From: Actinoplanes sp. L3-i22
Lineage (GTDB): Bacteria; Actinomycetota; Actinomycetes; Mycobacteriales; Micromonosporaceae
NCBI RefSeq assembly: GCF_019704555.1
Contig: NZ_AP024745.1
Location: forward strand, 8,316,501-8,380,500
DNA length: 64,000 nt
Direction of reading: 5' to 3'
Position numbers and translations under genes: made by a program. The stretch's first letter is position 1; each line of letters opens with the position of its first letter. The notes below the pieces were generated by a model. That model saw only the letters and a list, made by a program, of their open reading frames with translations, did not search any database and had not been told where the DNA came from. This document shows, in pieces, positions 16,586-25,496 of the stretch.

Positions 16586-17728
16586 ATGCTGCGCCTGCTG
16601 GTCGCCGCCGTCACCTACCGGCGCGCGGTGTTCCTGCTGCTCGGGGCGGTGCTGGCGCTGCCGTACACGCTCGGCCTGGGCCTGCTCGTCCGGGCGATCG
16701 CCGAGCACCCGGAGAACTGGGCGGGCAGCCTGCCGTTCGCCGGCCTCGTCACCGGGATCGCGCTGGTCCCGCCGTTCCTGGGCGGCACCCGGGAGCTGGA
16801 GATCGCGGCGGCCCGCTCGCTGCTCGGCGTCGAACTCCCCGGGCCGGTCCGCGGGCACCGCCTGGAGCGCGAGACCCGGCTGCGGGCGGCGCTCTGGTTC
16901 GGGTTGCACCTGCTCAGCGGCGTGGCGGTGGGGGCGGTGCTGTTCGCCGTCGTGCCGGTCGGCTTGGTCGCGCTGACCGGCGGGGAGCTGCTGATCCCGG
17001 GCACCGGCGGCGGGTGGTGGCTGCTCGCCGCGCCGGTGATCCTGGCCGGCGCGATCTACGCGGTCGCCGGGCTCGGCTCGCTCGCCGCGACGATGGCGCC
17101 GGTGCTGCTCGGCCCGTCGGCGCAGGAACGGGACCGGCGGCTGGCCGAGCGGGAGAGGCGGCTGGCCGAGCGCAACCGGCTGGCCCGGGAGTTGCACGAC
17201 TCGGTCGGGCACGCGCTGACCGCGATGACGCTGCAGGCCGGGGCGGCCCGGGCGGTCTTCGAGGCCGATCCGGGGTTCGCGCTCACCGCGCTCGCCGCGA
17301 TCGAGGAGACCGGGCGGGCGGCGGCCGGTGAGCTCGACACGGTCCTCGGCATCCTGCGGGACGAGGTGGCCGGGCCGACGCTCGACGCACTGGATCGGCT
17401 GCTGTCCGACCAGATAAACACCGAAATATCGCCCATAGACGTGCCGCCGCACGTCTCCCGGGAGGCGTACCGGATCGTGCAGGAGTCGCTGACCAACGCC
17501 GCGCGGCACGGCACCGGGCCGGTCACGCTGCGGATCCGGCAGGAGGGGGACCTGGTGATCGAGGTGATCAACCGGCGGAACGGGACGACCCGCCGGCGAC
17601 CGACCGGCGGCGGGCACGGGATCGAGGGCATGCGGGAACGTGTGCGGCTGCTCGGCGGCACCCTCGAAGCCGGGCCGGACGGCGAGAACTGGCAGGTCAC
17701 CGCGAGGCTCCCGGGGGCCGCCGGATGA
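16586..17728 (+). CDS. Sensor histidine kinase, HisKA_3/NarL type
   Basis: A 380-residue kinase with four membrane segments in the first 175 residues (near 13-35, 48-66, 108-133, 148-172). A short coiled coil, RDRRLAERERRLAERN, leads to the phosphoacceptor ARELHDSVGHALTAMTLQAG. The ATPase has N-box RIVQESLTNAARHG and G-box GGGHGIEGMRERV. The C-terminus overlaps the regulator start as ATGA at 17725-17728. It differs in sequence from the kinase at 5335 and belongs to a separate system. Confidence 0.93.
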   Translation: MLRLLVAAVTYRRAVFLLLGAVLALPYTLGLGLLVRAIAEHPENWAGSLPFAGLVTGIALVPPFLGGTRELEIAAARSLLGVELPGPVRGHRLERETRLRAALWFGLHLLSGVAVGAVLFAVVPVGLVALTGGELLIPGTGGGWWLLAAPVILAGAIYAVAGLGSLAATMAPVLLGPSAQERDRRLAERERRLAERNRLARELHDSVGHALTAMTLQAGAARAVFEADPGFALTALAAIEETGRAAAGELDTVLGILRDEVAGPTLDALDRLLSDQINTEISPIDVPPHVSREAYRIVQESLTNAARHGTGPVTLRIRQEGDLVIEVINRRNGTTRRRPTGGGHGIEGMRERVRLLGGTLEAGPDGENWQVTARLPGAAG

Positions 17729-18366
17729 CCGGCGTGCTGATCGCGGACGACGACGCGCTGGTCCGCGCCGGGCTGCGGGCGATCCTCGGCGCCCAGCCCG
17801 ACCTCACGGTCACCGGCGAGGTCGGGGACGGCAGCGAGGTGGTCCCGGCGGCGGTCCGGCGGCGGCCCGACGTCGTTCTGATGGACGTACGGATGCCCCG
17901 CCTCGACGGCATCCAGGCCACCCGTCTCCTGCTCGCCAGGTTCCCGGTGGACGCCCCGAAGGTGCTGGTCGTGACCACGTTCGCGAACGACGAGTACGTG
18001 TACGAGGCGCTCCGGGCCGGGGCCAGCGGCTTCCTGCTCAAGCGGTCCCGCCCGGAACAGATCGTGGAGGCGGTCCGGGTCGTCGCGCGCGGCGACTCGC
18101 TGCTGTTCCCGGCCGCGATCAAGAACCTGGTGGCGGCCTACGCCCGGCCGGACGGCGGGCTGGAACGCGCCGGGCTGACCGCGCGGGAGGCCGAGGTGCT
18201 GGCGCTGATGGCGGACGGGCTGTCCAACGCGGAGATCGCCGGGGAGCTGGTGCTCGGCGTCGAGACGATCAAGACGTACGTCGGGAACGTGCTGGCGAAG
18301 CTCGGGGTGCGCGATCGTACGCAGGCGGTGGTGGCCGCGTACCGATCAGGGTTCATCGCCCCCTGA
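17725..18366 (+). CDS. Response regulator, NarL/FixJ family
   Basis: A 213-residue regulator: receiver domain (LIADDDALVRAGLRAILGAQ; phosphorylation Asp in VVLMDVRMPRLDG; Lys in FLLKRSRPEQ) and LuxR-type DNA-binding domain (LTAREAEVLALMADGLSNAE, then ETIKTYVGNVLAKLGVRDRT). It is co-translated with the kinase through ATGA. It is the last gene of the aldo/keto reductase operon. Confidence 0.95.
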   Translation: MTGVLIADDDALVRAGLRAILGAQPDLTVTGEVGDGSEVVPAAVRRRPDVVLMDVRMPRLDGIQATRLLLARFPVDAPKVLVVTTFANDEYVYEALRAGASGFLLKRSRPEQIVEAVRVVARGDSLLFPAAIKNLVAAYARPDGGLERAGLTAREAEVLALMADGLSNAEIAGELVLGVETIKTYVGNVLAKLGVRDRTQAVVAAYRSGFIAP

Positions 18367-18442
18367 GGAAAGGCTGTGACAAGGGTTTCGAACCGCGTGG
18401 AGGACTGGTGTCGGCCTCGCGCGCGGGAGCATATTAGATCGC

Positions 18443-18634
18443 ATGGATTACGAATACGCGCCGCTCCGGTTGCCCTCGCACGTCGATCGTCTGACCGCGG
18501 CGGCGCAGCTCGCCATTGCGGCCGAGTTCTCCGGTTGGGAGCTCGCCCGGGTCCAGCTCTTCGCGGACGGCACGCGGAAGGTGATGCTCCGCCGCCGCGT
18601 CCAGCCCACGCCGCAACCCGGCCTGAGCTACTGA
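18443..18634 (+). CDS. DUF5703 family small protein
   Basis: A 63-residue protein, MDYEYAPLRLPSHVDRLTAA and onward, matching the small conserved actinobacterial DUF5703 family (WELARVQLFADGTRKVMLRR). A TATTAG five bases before the ATG fits a leaderless promoter. A terminator overlaps its stop. Function unknown. Confidence 0.88.
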   Translation: MDYEYAPLRLPSHVDRLTAAAQLAIAAEFSGWELARVQLFADGTRKVMLRRRVQPTPQPGLSY

Positions 18635-18668
18635 AAAGCCCGCACGGCCCAAGGCCGAGCGGGCTTTC
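18634..18668 (+). terminator. Rho-independent-type terminator after the DUF5703 gene
   Basis: AAAAGCCCGC and GCGGGCTTTC flank a loop that contains an inner GGCC pairing; the stem starts at the stop codon and ends in CTTTCT. A-rich and T-rich ends make it work in both directions. Confidence 0.8.
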
Positions 18669-18698
18669 TGCTTCACCGCTTCGACCGCGCCCACCACG

Positions 18699-18790
18699 CA
18701 TGGCGCCCGTCGTTGTCGAGGGTGCCGAAATCGGCTAGCGAAGCGTGGTCGATTTCGGTGCCCTCGACAACGGCCCCAAGGGGCGCCATG
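18699..18790. repeat. Long imperfect inverted repeat (92 bp)
   Basis: The outer arms CATGGCGCCC (18699-18708) and GGGCGCCATG (18781-18790) are perfect complements. The inner arms at 18711-18733 and 18750-18772 pair over about 22 bases with two G-U type positions. The loop is the AGCGAAGCG region. It sits between the convergent DUF5703 gene and the minus-strand gene at 18818. Possibly a second terminator or a cruciform-forming element. Confidence 0.75.
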
Positions 18791-18817
18791 CCGCCGAGCG
18801 GAGCGAGGCCATCAGGC

Positions 18818-19483
18818 TCAGTGGTTGTGGCCGGCGTGGTCGTCTTCCTCGTCCGGCAGGAAGGGGTGCTCGTCCAGGCGGCCGACCAGCTGGTCGGACT
18901 CGATCGGGGCGAACGGGCCGGAGCCGTCGGCGTCGTCGAACGCCTCCAGGTCCAGCGGCTCCGCGACCTCGGTCACCGTGAGCAGGCCGTCGAGCGGCTC
19001 CAGCTCCGGGACGTCGAGCGACGCGAGCGAGCCGTCGCCGGCCTGGAGCAGCTCCAGCACGGCCTCGCCGACCGACTCGACCGGGCCGACCTCCTCGTCC
19101 TCCGGCACCGAGCTGCGGCGCGCGTTCTCCGCGACCTTCAGCAGGGCGGAGACGCTGGGCACCCGGTAGTCGCGGCGCTGCCGGACCGAGATGACCTGCG
19201 GGTACGGGTCACCGGCGCCGGTGTCGCCCGCCTCGCCGGCGAGGAAGCGCTGGTCCGCCTCGTCCGGGTCGATCGACTCGACGTCCCACGGCGTGACCTC
19301 GCCGAAAGCGTCGAGCAGCTTCTCGTCGTACGCGAAGGAGGCGTTGTTGAGGTCGACATACGCCTGCCAGACGTCGTCGTCATCAATCCGGCCCGCGGCC
19401 GCCTTCACGGCCGTGAGGTGCGCCCGCGCTGCCTCTACCACCCGCTCGAGGGCGGCGTCGAGCTCCGCGTTCTGGTCACTCAT
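18818..19483 (-). CDS. Conserved acidic protein, unknown function
   Basis: A 221-residue acidic protein starting MSDQNAELDAALERVVEAAR. An N-terminal helical region is followed by AAGRIDDDDVWQAYVDLNNA and then segments such as PWDVESIDPDEADQRFLAGE and YPQVISVRQRRDYRVPSVSA, which look like a conserved actinobacterial hypothetical. The C-terminus is Asp/Glu/His-rich, ending DHAGHNH, which could bind metal. GGAAGGA precedes the ATG at 19483. It starts 22 bp after the stop of the M20 peptidase and is in the same operon. Function not assigned. Confidence 0.8.
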   Translation of the reverse strand: MSDQNAELDAALERVVEAARAHLTAVKAAAGRIDDDDVWQAYVDLNNASFAYDEKLLDAFGEVTPWDVESIDPDEADQRFLAGEAGDTGAGDPYPQVISVRQRRDYRVPSVSALLKVAENARRSSVPEDEEVGPVESVGEAVLELLQAGDGSLASLDVPELEPLDGLLTVTEVAEPLDLEAFDDADGSGPFAPIESDQLVGRLDEHPFLPDEEDDHAGHNH

Positions 19484-19505
19484 CTGTCTGGGGGTCCTTC
19501 CGGAT

Positions 19506-20813
19506 CTAACTGTTCCGAAGCAATCGGTCGAGAACACGCACGCCGAACTTTAGACCCTCGACGGGCACTCGCTCGTCGATGCCGTGGAACAGGGCGGCGA
19601 AGTTCAGGTCGGGGGGAAGTTGCAACGGGGCGAACCCGAAGCATCGGATGCCGAGAGTGCTGAACGCCTTCGCGTCGGTTCCCCCGGACATCAGGTACGG
19701 CACGGTACGCGCCCCGGGGTCCTCGGCTCGCAGCGCCGCGCCCATCGCCTCCACCAGCGGCCCGCCGAACTCGGTCTCCACGGCCGGCTGCTGGTGCACG
19801 TGCTCGATCTCCACGTCCGGTCCGATGATGTCACGCAGCTCGGCGAGGAACGACTCGGCCTGCCCGGGCAAGGTCCGGCAGTCGATGGTCGCGGACGCCC
19901 GGCCGGGGATCACGTTGTCCTTGTACCCGGCCTCGAGGCGGGTCGGGTTGGCGGTGTTGCGGATGGTCGCGCCGATCAGGTTGGCGATCGGGCCGAGCTT
20001 GGCGATCGCCAGCTCCGGGTCGTCCGGGTTCAGGTCGATCCGGAGGGCCTCGCTGATCTGCTCCAGGAAGGCCCGCACGGTCGGCGTGACGACGACCGGG
20101 AACCGGTGCCGGCCGACCGCCGAGACCGCCTCGGCGAGCGCGGTGACCGCGTTGTCGTCGTGGATGAACGAGCCGTGCCCGGGCCGGCCGGAGGCGTGCA
20201 GGCGCAGCCAGTCGAGGCCCTTCTCGGCGGTCTGCACCAGGTAGAGCCGCAGGTTGTCGTTGACCGTGTACGAGTACCCGCCGACCTCGCCGATCGCCTC
20301 GGTGGCGCCCTCGAACAGGTCCGCGTGGTTGTTCACCAGCCACTGCGAGCCGTACTCCATCCCGGCCTCCTCGTCGGCGGTGTACGCCAGCACGATGTCC
20401 CGGGGCGGGGTGTAGCCGGTGCGCTGCCAGTCGCGGACGACCGCGAGCACCATCGCGTCGAAATCCTTCATGTCGACCGCGCCGCGGCCCCACAGGTACC
20501 CGTCCTTGATCTCGCCGGAGAACGGGTCGACCGACCACTCGCGCTTGTCGGCCGGCACCACGTCCAGGTGGCCGTGCACCAGCAGGGCGCCGCGCGAGCG
20601 GTCCGCGCCGGGGATCCGGGCGACCAGGTTGGTGCGCTTGGGGGCCGACTCCAGGATGCGGGACTCGATGCCGGCGTCGGCGAGCTTCTCGGCGACGTAC
20701 TCGGCGGCGAGCCGCTCCCCCACGGTGGTCCGCGGGTCTCCGGTGTTGGTCGTGTCGATGCGCAACAGGTCCTGGCAGAGGCCGACGACCTCGTCCGTGG
20801 CGGCGGTGTTCAT
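19506..20813 (-). CDS. M20-family metallopeptidase/deacylase
   Basis: A 435-residue dinuclear zinc hydrolase. Metal and catalytic residues: His and Asp in LLVHGHLDVVPADK, bridging Asp in GRGAVDMKD, Glu-Glu in AYTADEEAGMEYG, and a C-terminal His in ALFHGIDERVPVEG. The dimerisation domain lies between (about residues 200-320), with SGRPGHGSFIHDDNAVTALA. It cleaves amide or peptide bonds of small substrates; the exact substrate is unknown. AGAAGGGCGG precedes the ATG. It is followed in the same operon by the acidic conserved protein. Confidence 0.93.
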   Translation of the reverse strand: MNTAATDEVVGLCQDLLRIDTTNTGDPRTTVGERLAAEYVAEKLADAGIESRILESAPKRTNLVARIPGADRSRGALLVHGHLDVVPADKREWSVDPFSGEIKDGYLWGRGAVDMKDFDAMVLAVVRDWQRTGYTPPRDIVLAYTADEEAGMEYGSQWLVNNHADLFEGATEAIGEVGGYSYTVNDNLRLYLVQTAEKGLDWLRLHASGRPGHGSFIHDDNAVTALAEAVSAVGRHRFPVVVTPTVRAFLEQISEALRIDLNPDDPELAIAKLGPIANLIGATIRNTANPTRLEAGYKDNVIPGRASATIDCRTLPGQAESFLAELRDIIGPDVEIEHVHQQPAVETEFGGPLVEAMGAALRAEDPGARTVPYLMSGGTDAKAFSTLGIRCFGFAPLQLPPDLNFAALFHGIDERVPVEGLKFGVRVLDRLLRNS

Positions 20814-20881
20814 CCGCCCTTCTTACCAGCTGGTTGTCAACGGTGTTTGGGGGGAACGGTTTAGCGGGTATCGCCGCGGTC

Positions 20882-21439
20882 ATGTCTGATGTGAATCTTC
20901 CCCCGCTCCCCCCGGTCGGAGGCACCACTTCCGGGCGCAACGTCGTCGATGTCCTGAACGAGCAGCATCGGGAGATCATCGGCCTGCTCTCCACCGATAT
21001 GTCGGATAAACAGTACTCAGTCCTTATTGCCACTTTGTCCCGTCATCTGTCGGCCGAGGAGCAGTACCTCTACCCGGCCGTCCGCACCGCCGTCCCGGAC
21101 GGGGACCGGATCGCCGACCGGGAGCTGGCCGAGGACCGTGAGCTGCTCAAACTCATGCAGGACCGGTCCCGCGTGGAGGAGTTGACCACGGCCGTCCGCC
21201 GGCACGTCGAGGCCGACTCCGGCGAGCTGTTCCCGCTGCTCAACCAGATGGTGCCGATCGAGGACATGATCCGGCTGGGCAACCGCGTGGAGACCGCGCA
21301 GGAGGCCGCGCCGACCCGTCCGCACCTGTCCACGCCGGTCACGCCGCCGTGGAACAAGGTGGTGGATCCGCTCGTCGGGATGGTGGACAAGGTCCGTGAT
21401 CTGGCGACGGCACGTACGACGTACGCGAAAGATCTGTGA
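20882..21439 (+). CDS. Hemerythrin-domain protein
   Basis: A 185-residue protein starting MSDVNLPPLPPVGG. Helical bundle metal ligands are visible: His in VLNEQHREIIGLLS, His-Glu in LSRHLSAEEQYLYPAV, and His in AVRRHVEADSGELFPLLNQ, a diiron-type set. The C-terminal 40 residues are a basic, Pro-containing extension. The frame opens at 20834, but the ATG at 20882 gives the usual N-terminus. Oxygen, NO or iron sensing or storage is suggested by the family, not by context. Confidence 0.85.
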   Translation: MSDVNLPPLPPVGGTTSGRNVVDVLNEQHREIIGLLSTDMSDKQYSVLIATLSRHLSAEEQYLYPAVRTAVPDGDRIADRELAEDRELLKLMQDRSRVEELTTAVRRHVEADSGELFPLLNQMVPIEDMIRLGNRVETAQEAAPTRPHLSTPVTPPWNKVVDPLVGMVDKVRDLATARTTYAKDL

Positions 21440-21474
21440 TTTTGCCCTTGATTGTGCCGTTACTTAACAACTTT

Positions 21475-21486
21475 GTCACGTGTGAC
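21475..21486. promoter_or_regulatory. Small inverted repeat upstream of lysR-type gene
   Basis: GTCAC, two bases, GTGAC, lying 41 bp before the LysR-family start in an AT-richer stretch (21440-21520). A dyad of this size could be an autoregulatory LysR site, although it is not the classical T-N11-A form. Confidence 0.35.
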
Positions 21487-21527
21487 AGGGCTAGCCTTCG
21501 ATACGTTCCTAGTCCTAACGTCACGCT

Positions 21528-22502
21528 ATGAACCTGGAGCTGCGGCATCTGAAGGTGGTCTGCGCCATCGCGGAGACCGGCAGCGTCACCAAGGCCGCGT
21601 CACAACTCGGCCTGGCCCAACCCGCGCTCACCGCCCAACTGCAGCGGATCGAGCGCACGCTCGGCGGCCCCCTGTTCGACCGGGACCGGCGCGGCGCCCG
21701 TCCCACGGCGCTCGGCGAGCTGGTGCTGTCCCGGGCCCGGGTGCTGCTGCCGGCGATGAAAGGCTTGCAGGACGAGGCGGCCCGGCTGGCGGCGGGCGGT
21801 TCCTCCACGATGAGCCGGTACCGGATGGGGGCGATCGGCGGGCCGGTCTTCGCCCACCTCCTGCACCGGCTCTCCGCCACCCAGCCGGAGTCGGCGATCT
21901 CCACCTACGCGTCCTACTCCGTCGACGAGCTGGCCGGCATGGCGCTCAACGGCAAGCTGGACTACGTCCAGGTCGGGGTCTGCGGCGACGCCCTGCCCTC
22001 GGCCGACTTCGGCCTGTTCTGGGACACCATCGCGGTCGACGCGGTCTGCGTGCTGATGCCCGAGGACCACCCGCAGGCCAAGGGCGCCGAGGTAGACCTG
22101 GCCGAGCTCGCCACCGAGCAGTGGGCGGCCGCGCCCGGCGACGGCTGCTTCGAGACCTGCTTCGCGGCGGCCTGCGCCCGGGCCGGCTTCGCGCCGCGCC
22201 GGGTGCTCGAGACGGACGCGCGCGCCTGCATCGACATGGTCGAGCTCGGCGTGGCCATCGGCCTCTGCCAGCCGACGTTCCGCCCACCGGCCGGGCTGAC
22301 CACCCGACCACTCAAGGGGGCGCCGCTGCGCTGGCGCCTGATCCTCGGCTGGCATCCGGAGTCGGCCGCCGCCCGCTCCGCGCCCAAGCTGCTGGAGCTG
22401 GCCCGGGAGGCGTATGTGGACGTCATCGCCCGCAATGAGGATTATGTCGCTTGGACGAAGGAGTATCCGACGCTCGGCGGCCAGACCCTCGCGGCGGCCT
22501 AG
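21528..22502 (+). CDS. LysR-family transcriptional regulator
   Basis: A 324-residue LysR-type regulator. Residues 1-60 form the winged helix (LRHLKVVCAIAETGSVTKAA, then SQLGLAQPALTAQLQRIERT). Residues about 95-300 form the effector domain with a Cys-rich centre (CFETCFAAACARAGF). Full family length. No divergent target gene is adjacent: the upstream gene is the hemerythrin protein on the same strand and downstream lies a convergent clpC. A hairpin terminator at 22699-22731 ends it. Confidence 0.93.
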   Translation: MNLELRHLKVVCAIAETGSVTKAASQLGLAQPALTAQLQRIERTLGGPLFDRDRRGARPTALGELVLSRARVLLPAMKGLQDEAARLAAGGSSTMSRYRMGAIGGPVFAHLLHRLSATQPESAISTYASYSVDELAGMALNGKLDYVQVGVCGDALPSADFGLFWDTIAVDAVCVLMPEDHPQAKGAEVDLAELATEQWAAAPGDGCFETCFAAACARAGFAPRRVLETDARACIDMVELGVAIGLCQPTFRPPAGLTTRPLKGAPLRWRLILGWHPESAAARSAPKLLELAREAYVDVIARNEDYVAWTKEYPTLGGQTLAAA

Positions 22503-22518
22503 CTGCGGTTTTCCCGCC

Positions 22519-22681
22519 AAGATCACGATCAAGTGCTTTTTGCCTCGGTCCGCCGGGGTACAGATCGCCGCTCCCGCGGGGACCCTTCCGGGCCTCGCAG
22601 GGCGCGGGGCGCCCAAAAACGCGAGGCCCTCCAGGGCGACGTCCGAGGGTGGTTGCGGTTCAAAAGGACCCAAGATCAAAA
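22519..22681 (-). repeat. Dispersed intergenic element, copy A
   Basis: One of five copies of a conserved element in this window. Here it lies in reverse orientation between the convergent lysR-type and clpC genes. Conserved blocks in its own orientation: GAACCGCAACCACC, CGGACGTCGCCC, GGGCGCC-CGCGCCC, CGGAAGGGTCCCCGCGGGAG, CGGACCGAGGCAAA. GATCTT-type sequences flank both ends. The main hairpin reads GGGCCTCGC/GCGAGGCCC. See the findings for structure and covariation. Confidence 0.92.
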
Positions 22682-22698
22682 CCCGGCAGCCAAACGAC

Positions 22699-22731
22699 GA
22701 AGGGCGCCAGGCTTTTCGCCTGACGCCCTTC
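22699..22731. terminator. Bidirectional terminator between lysR-type and clpC
   Basis: GAAGGGCGCCAGGC, loop TTTTC, GCCTGACGCCCTTC: a 14-bp stem with one mismatch. It lies between convergent genes, next to repeat copy A. Confidence 0.85.
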
Positions 22732-22789
22732 ATGTCCGATATTTCAGGGCATCGGCGCGCTCACGCCGTACCCAAGCCGGATTTTGATC

Positions 22790-25372
22790 TTAAAGCGAAC
22801 TCAGCGACGCCGACTCGATCTCGAACGTCAACTCGTCGTCCCGGGCGTCCACCTTGACCGTCTGACCCGGCGCCAGATCCGCCGCGAGCAGCATCTTCGA
22901 CAGCCGGTTGTCCAGCTCCCGCTGGATCGTCCGGCGCAGCGGCCGCGCCCCGAACTCGGGCTGGAAGCCCCGGTCCGCGAGCCAGTCCACCCCGGCCGTG
23001 GTGATCTCCAACCGCACGTCCTGGGCGTGCAGCCGGCGCCGCGTCGACTCCAGCAGCATCTCGGTGATCTTGCGGAGCTGATCCGTCTCCAGCTGCCGGA
23101 AGATGATGATCTCGTCGATCCGGTTGATGAACTCCGGCCGCAGCTGCTCCTTGAGCCGCCGCTCGATCCGGTCCTGCAGCTCGTCCCCGGCCTCGCCGCC
23201 GCCGAACCCGACGCTCCGGGTGGTCCCGTTGATCAGGTCCGACCCGAGGTTGCTCGTCATGATCAGCACGGTGTTCTTGAAGCTCACCGTGCGGCCCTGG
23301 CTGTCGGTCAGCCGGCCGTCGTCCAGCACCTGGAGCAGCATGTTGAACACGTCCGGGTGCGCCTTCTCGATCTCGTCCAGCAGCACCACGCTGTACGGCC
23401 GCCGCCGCACCGCCTCGGTCAACTGCCCGGCCTCGTCGTAGCCGACGTACCCGGGCGGCGCCCCGACCAGCCGCGACACCGTGTGCCGCTCCTGGAACTC
23501 GCTCATGTCCAGCCGGATCATCCGGTCCGAGTCCCCGAACAGCGCCTCCGCGAGGGACCGCGCCAGCTCGGTCTTGCCGACCCCGGTCGGCCCGAGGAAC
23601 AGGAAGCTGCCCACCGGCCGCTCCGGGTCACCCAGCCCGGCCCGCGAGCGGCGCACCGCCTCGGCGACCGCGCTGACCGCGTCCTCCTGGCCGATCACGT
23701 GCTCGTGCAGGTGCTGCTCGAGCCGGAGCAGGCGGTCCCGCTCGGCCTCGGTCAGCTGCGCCACCGGGATGCCGGTGGCCCGGGAGACCACCTCGGCGAT
23801 GTCCGCCCCGGTGACCCGCGGGACGCTGTCCCCGCTCGCGCCGGAGCCGGCGATCTGCTCCTTCAGCTGGTTGATCCGGTCCCGCAGCTGCGACGCGACC
23901 TCGTAGTTCTCCGCGTGCACGGCCTGGTCCCGGTCCCGGCTGAGCTGCTCCAGCTGCCGCTCCCGCTCGCGCAGGTTCGCGTCCGGCGTCTTGACCCGTA
24001 GCCGGACCCGGGCGCCGGCCTGGTCGATCAGGTCGATCGCCTTGTCCGGCAGGAACCGGTCGGTGATGTACCGGTCGGAGAGCACCGCCGCGGCGTCCAG
24101 CGCCTCGTCGGTGATCCGCACCTGGTGGTGCGCCTCGTAGTTGTCCCGCAGCCCGCGCAGGATCGCGACCGCGTCCTCCACGCTCGGCTCGCCGACCAGC
24201 ACCGGCTGGAACCGCCGGGCCAGCGCCGCGTCCTTCTCGATGTGCTTGCGGTACTCGTCCAGCGTCGTCGCGCCGATCACCCGCAGCCGCCCGCGGGCCA
24301 GCGCCGGCTTGAGCATGTTGCCGGCGTCCATCCCGCCGCCCTCGCCGCCGCCACCGGCGCCGACCAGGGTGTGGATCTCGTCCATGAAGACGATCAGGCC
24401 GTCCCCGGACGCCTGGATCTCGTCGATGATCTTGCGCAGGCGCTCCTCGAAGTCGCCGCGGTACCGCGTACCGGCGACGAGGCCGGCCAGGTCCAGCTGG
24501 ACCACGCGCTTGTCCTGCAGGGTGAGCGGCACGTCGCCGTCCACGATCCGCTGGGCCAGGCCCTCGACGATCGCGGTCTTGCCGACGCCGGCCTCACCGA
24601 TCAGGACCGGATTGTTCTTGGTCCGCCGGGACAGGATCTCCACGGCCTGCTCGATCTCGTCGGCCCGGCCGATCACCGGGTCGATCTCGCCGCGCCGCGC
24701 CACCTCGGTCAGGTCCGTCCCGAACTGCTCCAGCGTCGGCGTCGGGGACGCGCTCCGCCCGCCGCCCCGGGAACCGCCCTGGCCGCCGCCGGTCGGCCCG
24801 GCCGGCACCTCCGGATGCGGGATCGCCCGCGGGTCGAGCCGCCCGGCCAGCAGCCGCCCGGCCGCCGAGTCGGTGTTCAGGCCGAGCGCCATCAGGATGT
24901 GCTCCGGCCCGATGTAGGAGGCGCCGACCGCCCGGGAGATCTGCAGGCTGTCCAGCAGCGCGCGCTTGGCGGCCGGGGTCAGCGCGACCTGCTCGGTCCG
25001 GTCCGCACCCATGTCGGCGCGCCGGTTGGCGGCGGCGATCCGGGACGGCTCGTCGCCCAGCGCCGCCTCGATCTCACCGAGCAGCGCCTGCGGGTCGGTG
25101 CCCGCGCGCCGCACGGTCTGCTTCATCGGCTCCTGCTGCAGGACGGCCCAGAGCAGATGGTCGGTGTCGAGGTCGGCGAGGCCGCCGTCGTTCTGCCCGA
25201 GATCCGCGGCGCGCCTCGCGGCGTCGGCCAGCACCTGCCGGGCGTCGTTGCTCATGTAGCGCGCGATATCGATCCGCTGCGCCGCCCGGCGCGGCTCGGC
25301 CGCACCGAAGAAGCGCGCGAACAGGTCGTCCCACTGACCGGGGCCACCCGGCCCCAACGGTCCGATGCTCAT
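22790..25372 (-). CDS. ClpC-type AAA+ unfoldase (HSP100)
   Basis: An 860-residue double-ring AAA+ protein. A short lead ([13 protein letters not shown]) precedes Clp N-terminal repeats at about 38-175 and a Gly/Ser linker at 190-212. AAA-1 has Walker A GEAGVGKT (259-266) and Walker B VFMDEIH (about 328-334). A short middle domain carries a UVR-like segment ([10 protein letters not shown], near 491-500). AAA-2 has GPTGVGKT (594-601) and [15 protein letters not shown] at 720-723 is at the position of the ClpP-docking loop, so it probably feeds ClpP; this and the short middle domain favour ClpC over ClpB. GGGGAAGAGAG precedes the ATG. A TTGA-N11-TCAA dyad lies about 100 bp upstream. Confidence 0.9.
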   Translation of the reverse strand: MSIGPLGPGGPGQWDDLFARFFGAAEPRRAAQRIDIARYMSNDARQVLADAARRAADLGQNDGGLADLDTDHLLWAVLQQEPMKQTVRRAGTDPQALLGEIEAALGDEPSRIAAANRRADMGADRTEQVALTPAAKRALLDSLQISRAVGASYIGPEHILMALGLNTDSAAGRLLAGRLDPRAIPHPEVPAGPTGGGQGGSRGGGRSASPTPTLEQFGTDLTEVARRGEIDPVIGRADEIEQAVEILSRRTKNNPVLIGEAGVGKTAIVEGLAQRIVDGDVPLTLQDKRVVQLDLAGLVAGTRYRGDFEERLRKIIDEIQASGDGLIVFMDEIHTLVGAGGGGEGGGMDAGNMLKPALARGRLRVIGATTLDEYRKHIEKDAALARRFQPVLVGEPSVEDAVAILRGLRDNYEAHHQVRITDEALDAAAVLSDRYITDRFLPDKAIDLIDQAGARVRLRVKTPDANLRERERQLEQLSRDRDQAVHAENYEVASQLRDRINQLKEQIAGSGASGDSVPRVTGADIAEVVSRATGIPVAQLTEAERDRLLRLEQHLHEHVIGQEDAVSAVAEAVRRSRAGLGDPERPVGSFLFLGPTGVGKTELARSLAEALFGDSDRMIRLDMSEFQERHTVSRLVGAPPGYVGYDEAGQLTEAVRRRPYSVVLLDEIEKAHPDVFNMLLQVLDDGRLTDSQGRTVSFKNTVLIMTSNLGSDLINGTTRSVGFGGGEAGDELQDRIERRLKEQLRPEFINRIDEIIIFRQLETDQLRKITEMLLESTRRRLHAQDVRLEITTAGVDWLADRGFQPEFGARPLRRTIQRELDNRLSKMLLAADLAPGQTVKVDARDDELTFEIESASLSSL

Positions 25373-25473
25373 CAGTCTCTCTTCCCCTGGTACTCCACCG
25401 GCGACCCGAACGCCGGCCGCCGACTGTTAGAAGCGCGTGAGGCGGTCCGGTGATTCCCGGATATCGCAAAAAG

Positions 25474-25492
25474 TTGACAGGAGTACGCTCAA
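25474..25492. promoter_or_regulatory. HAIR-like dyad (possible HspR site)
   Basis: TTGA, 11 bases, TCAA has the same core and spacing as the HspR element CTTGAGT-N7-ACTCAAG, but the inner GT/AC bases are not conserved. It lies 102 bp upstream of the clpC-type gene and directly before the divergent gene at 25497. HspR control of clp genes is known in Streptomyces; its use here is inference. Confidence 0.35.
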
Positions 25493-25496
25493 CTCT

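Noticed and set aside
22790..25372. Naming the unfoldase ClpB
   Set aside because: The middle domain is short with a UVR-like segment, and a VGF ClpP-docking loop is present, which fits ClpC better.
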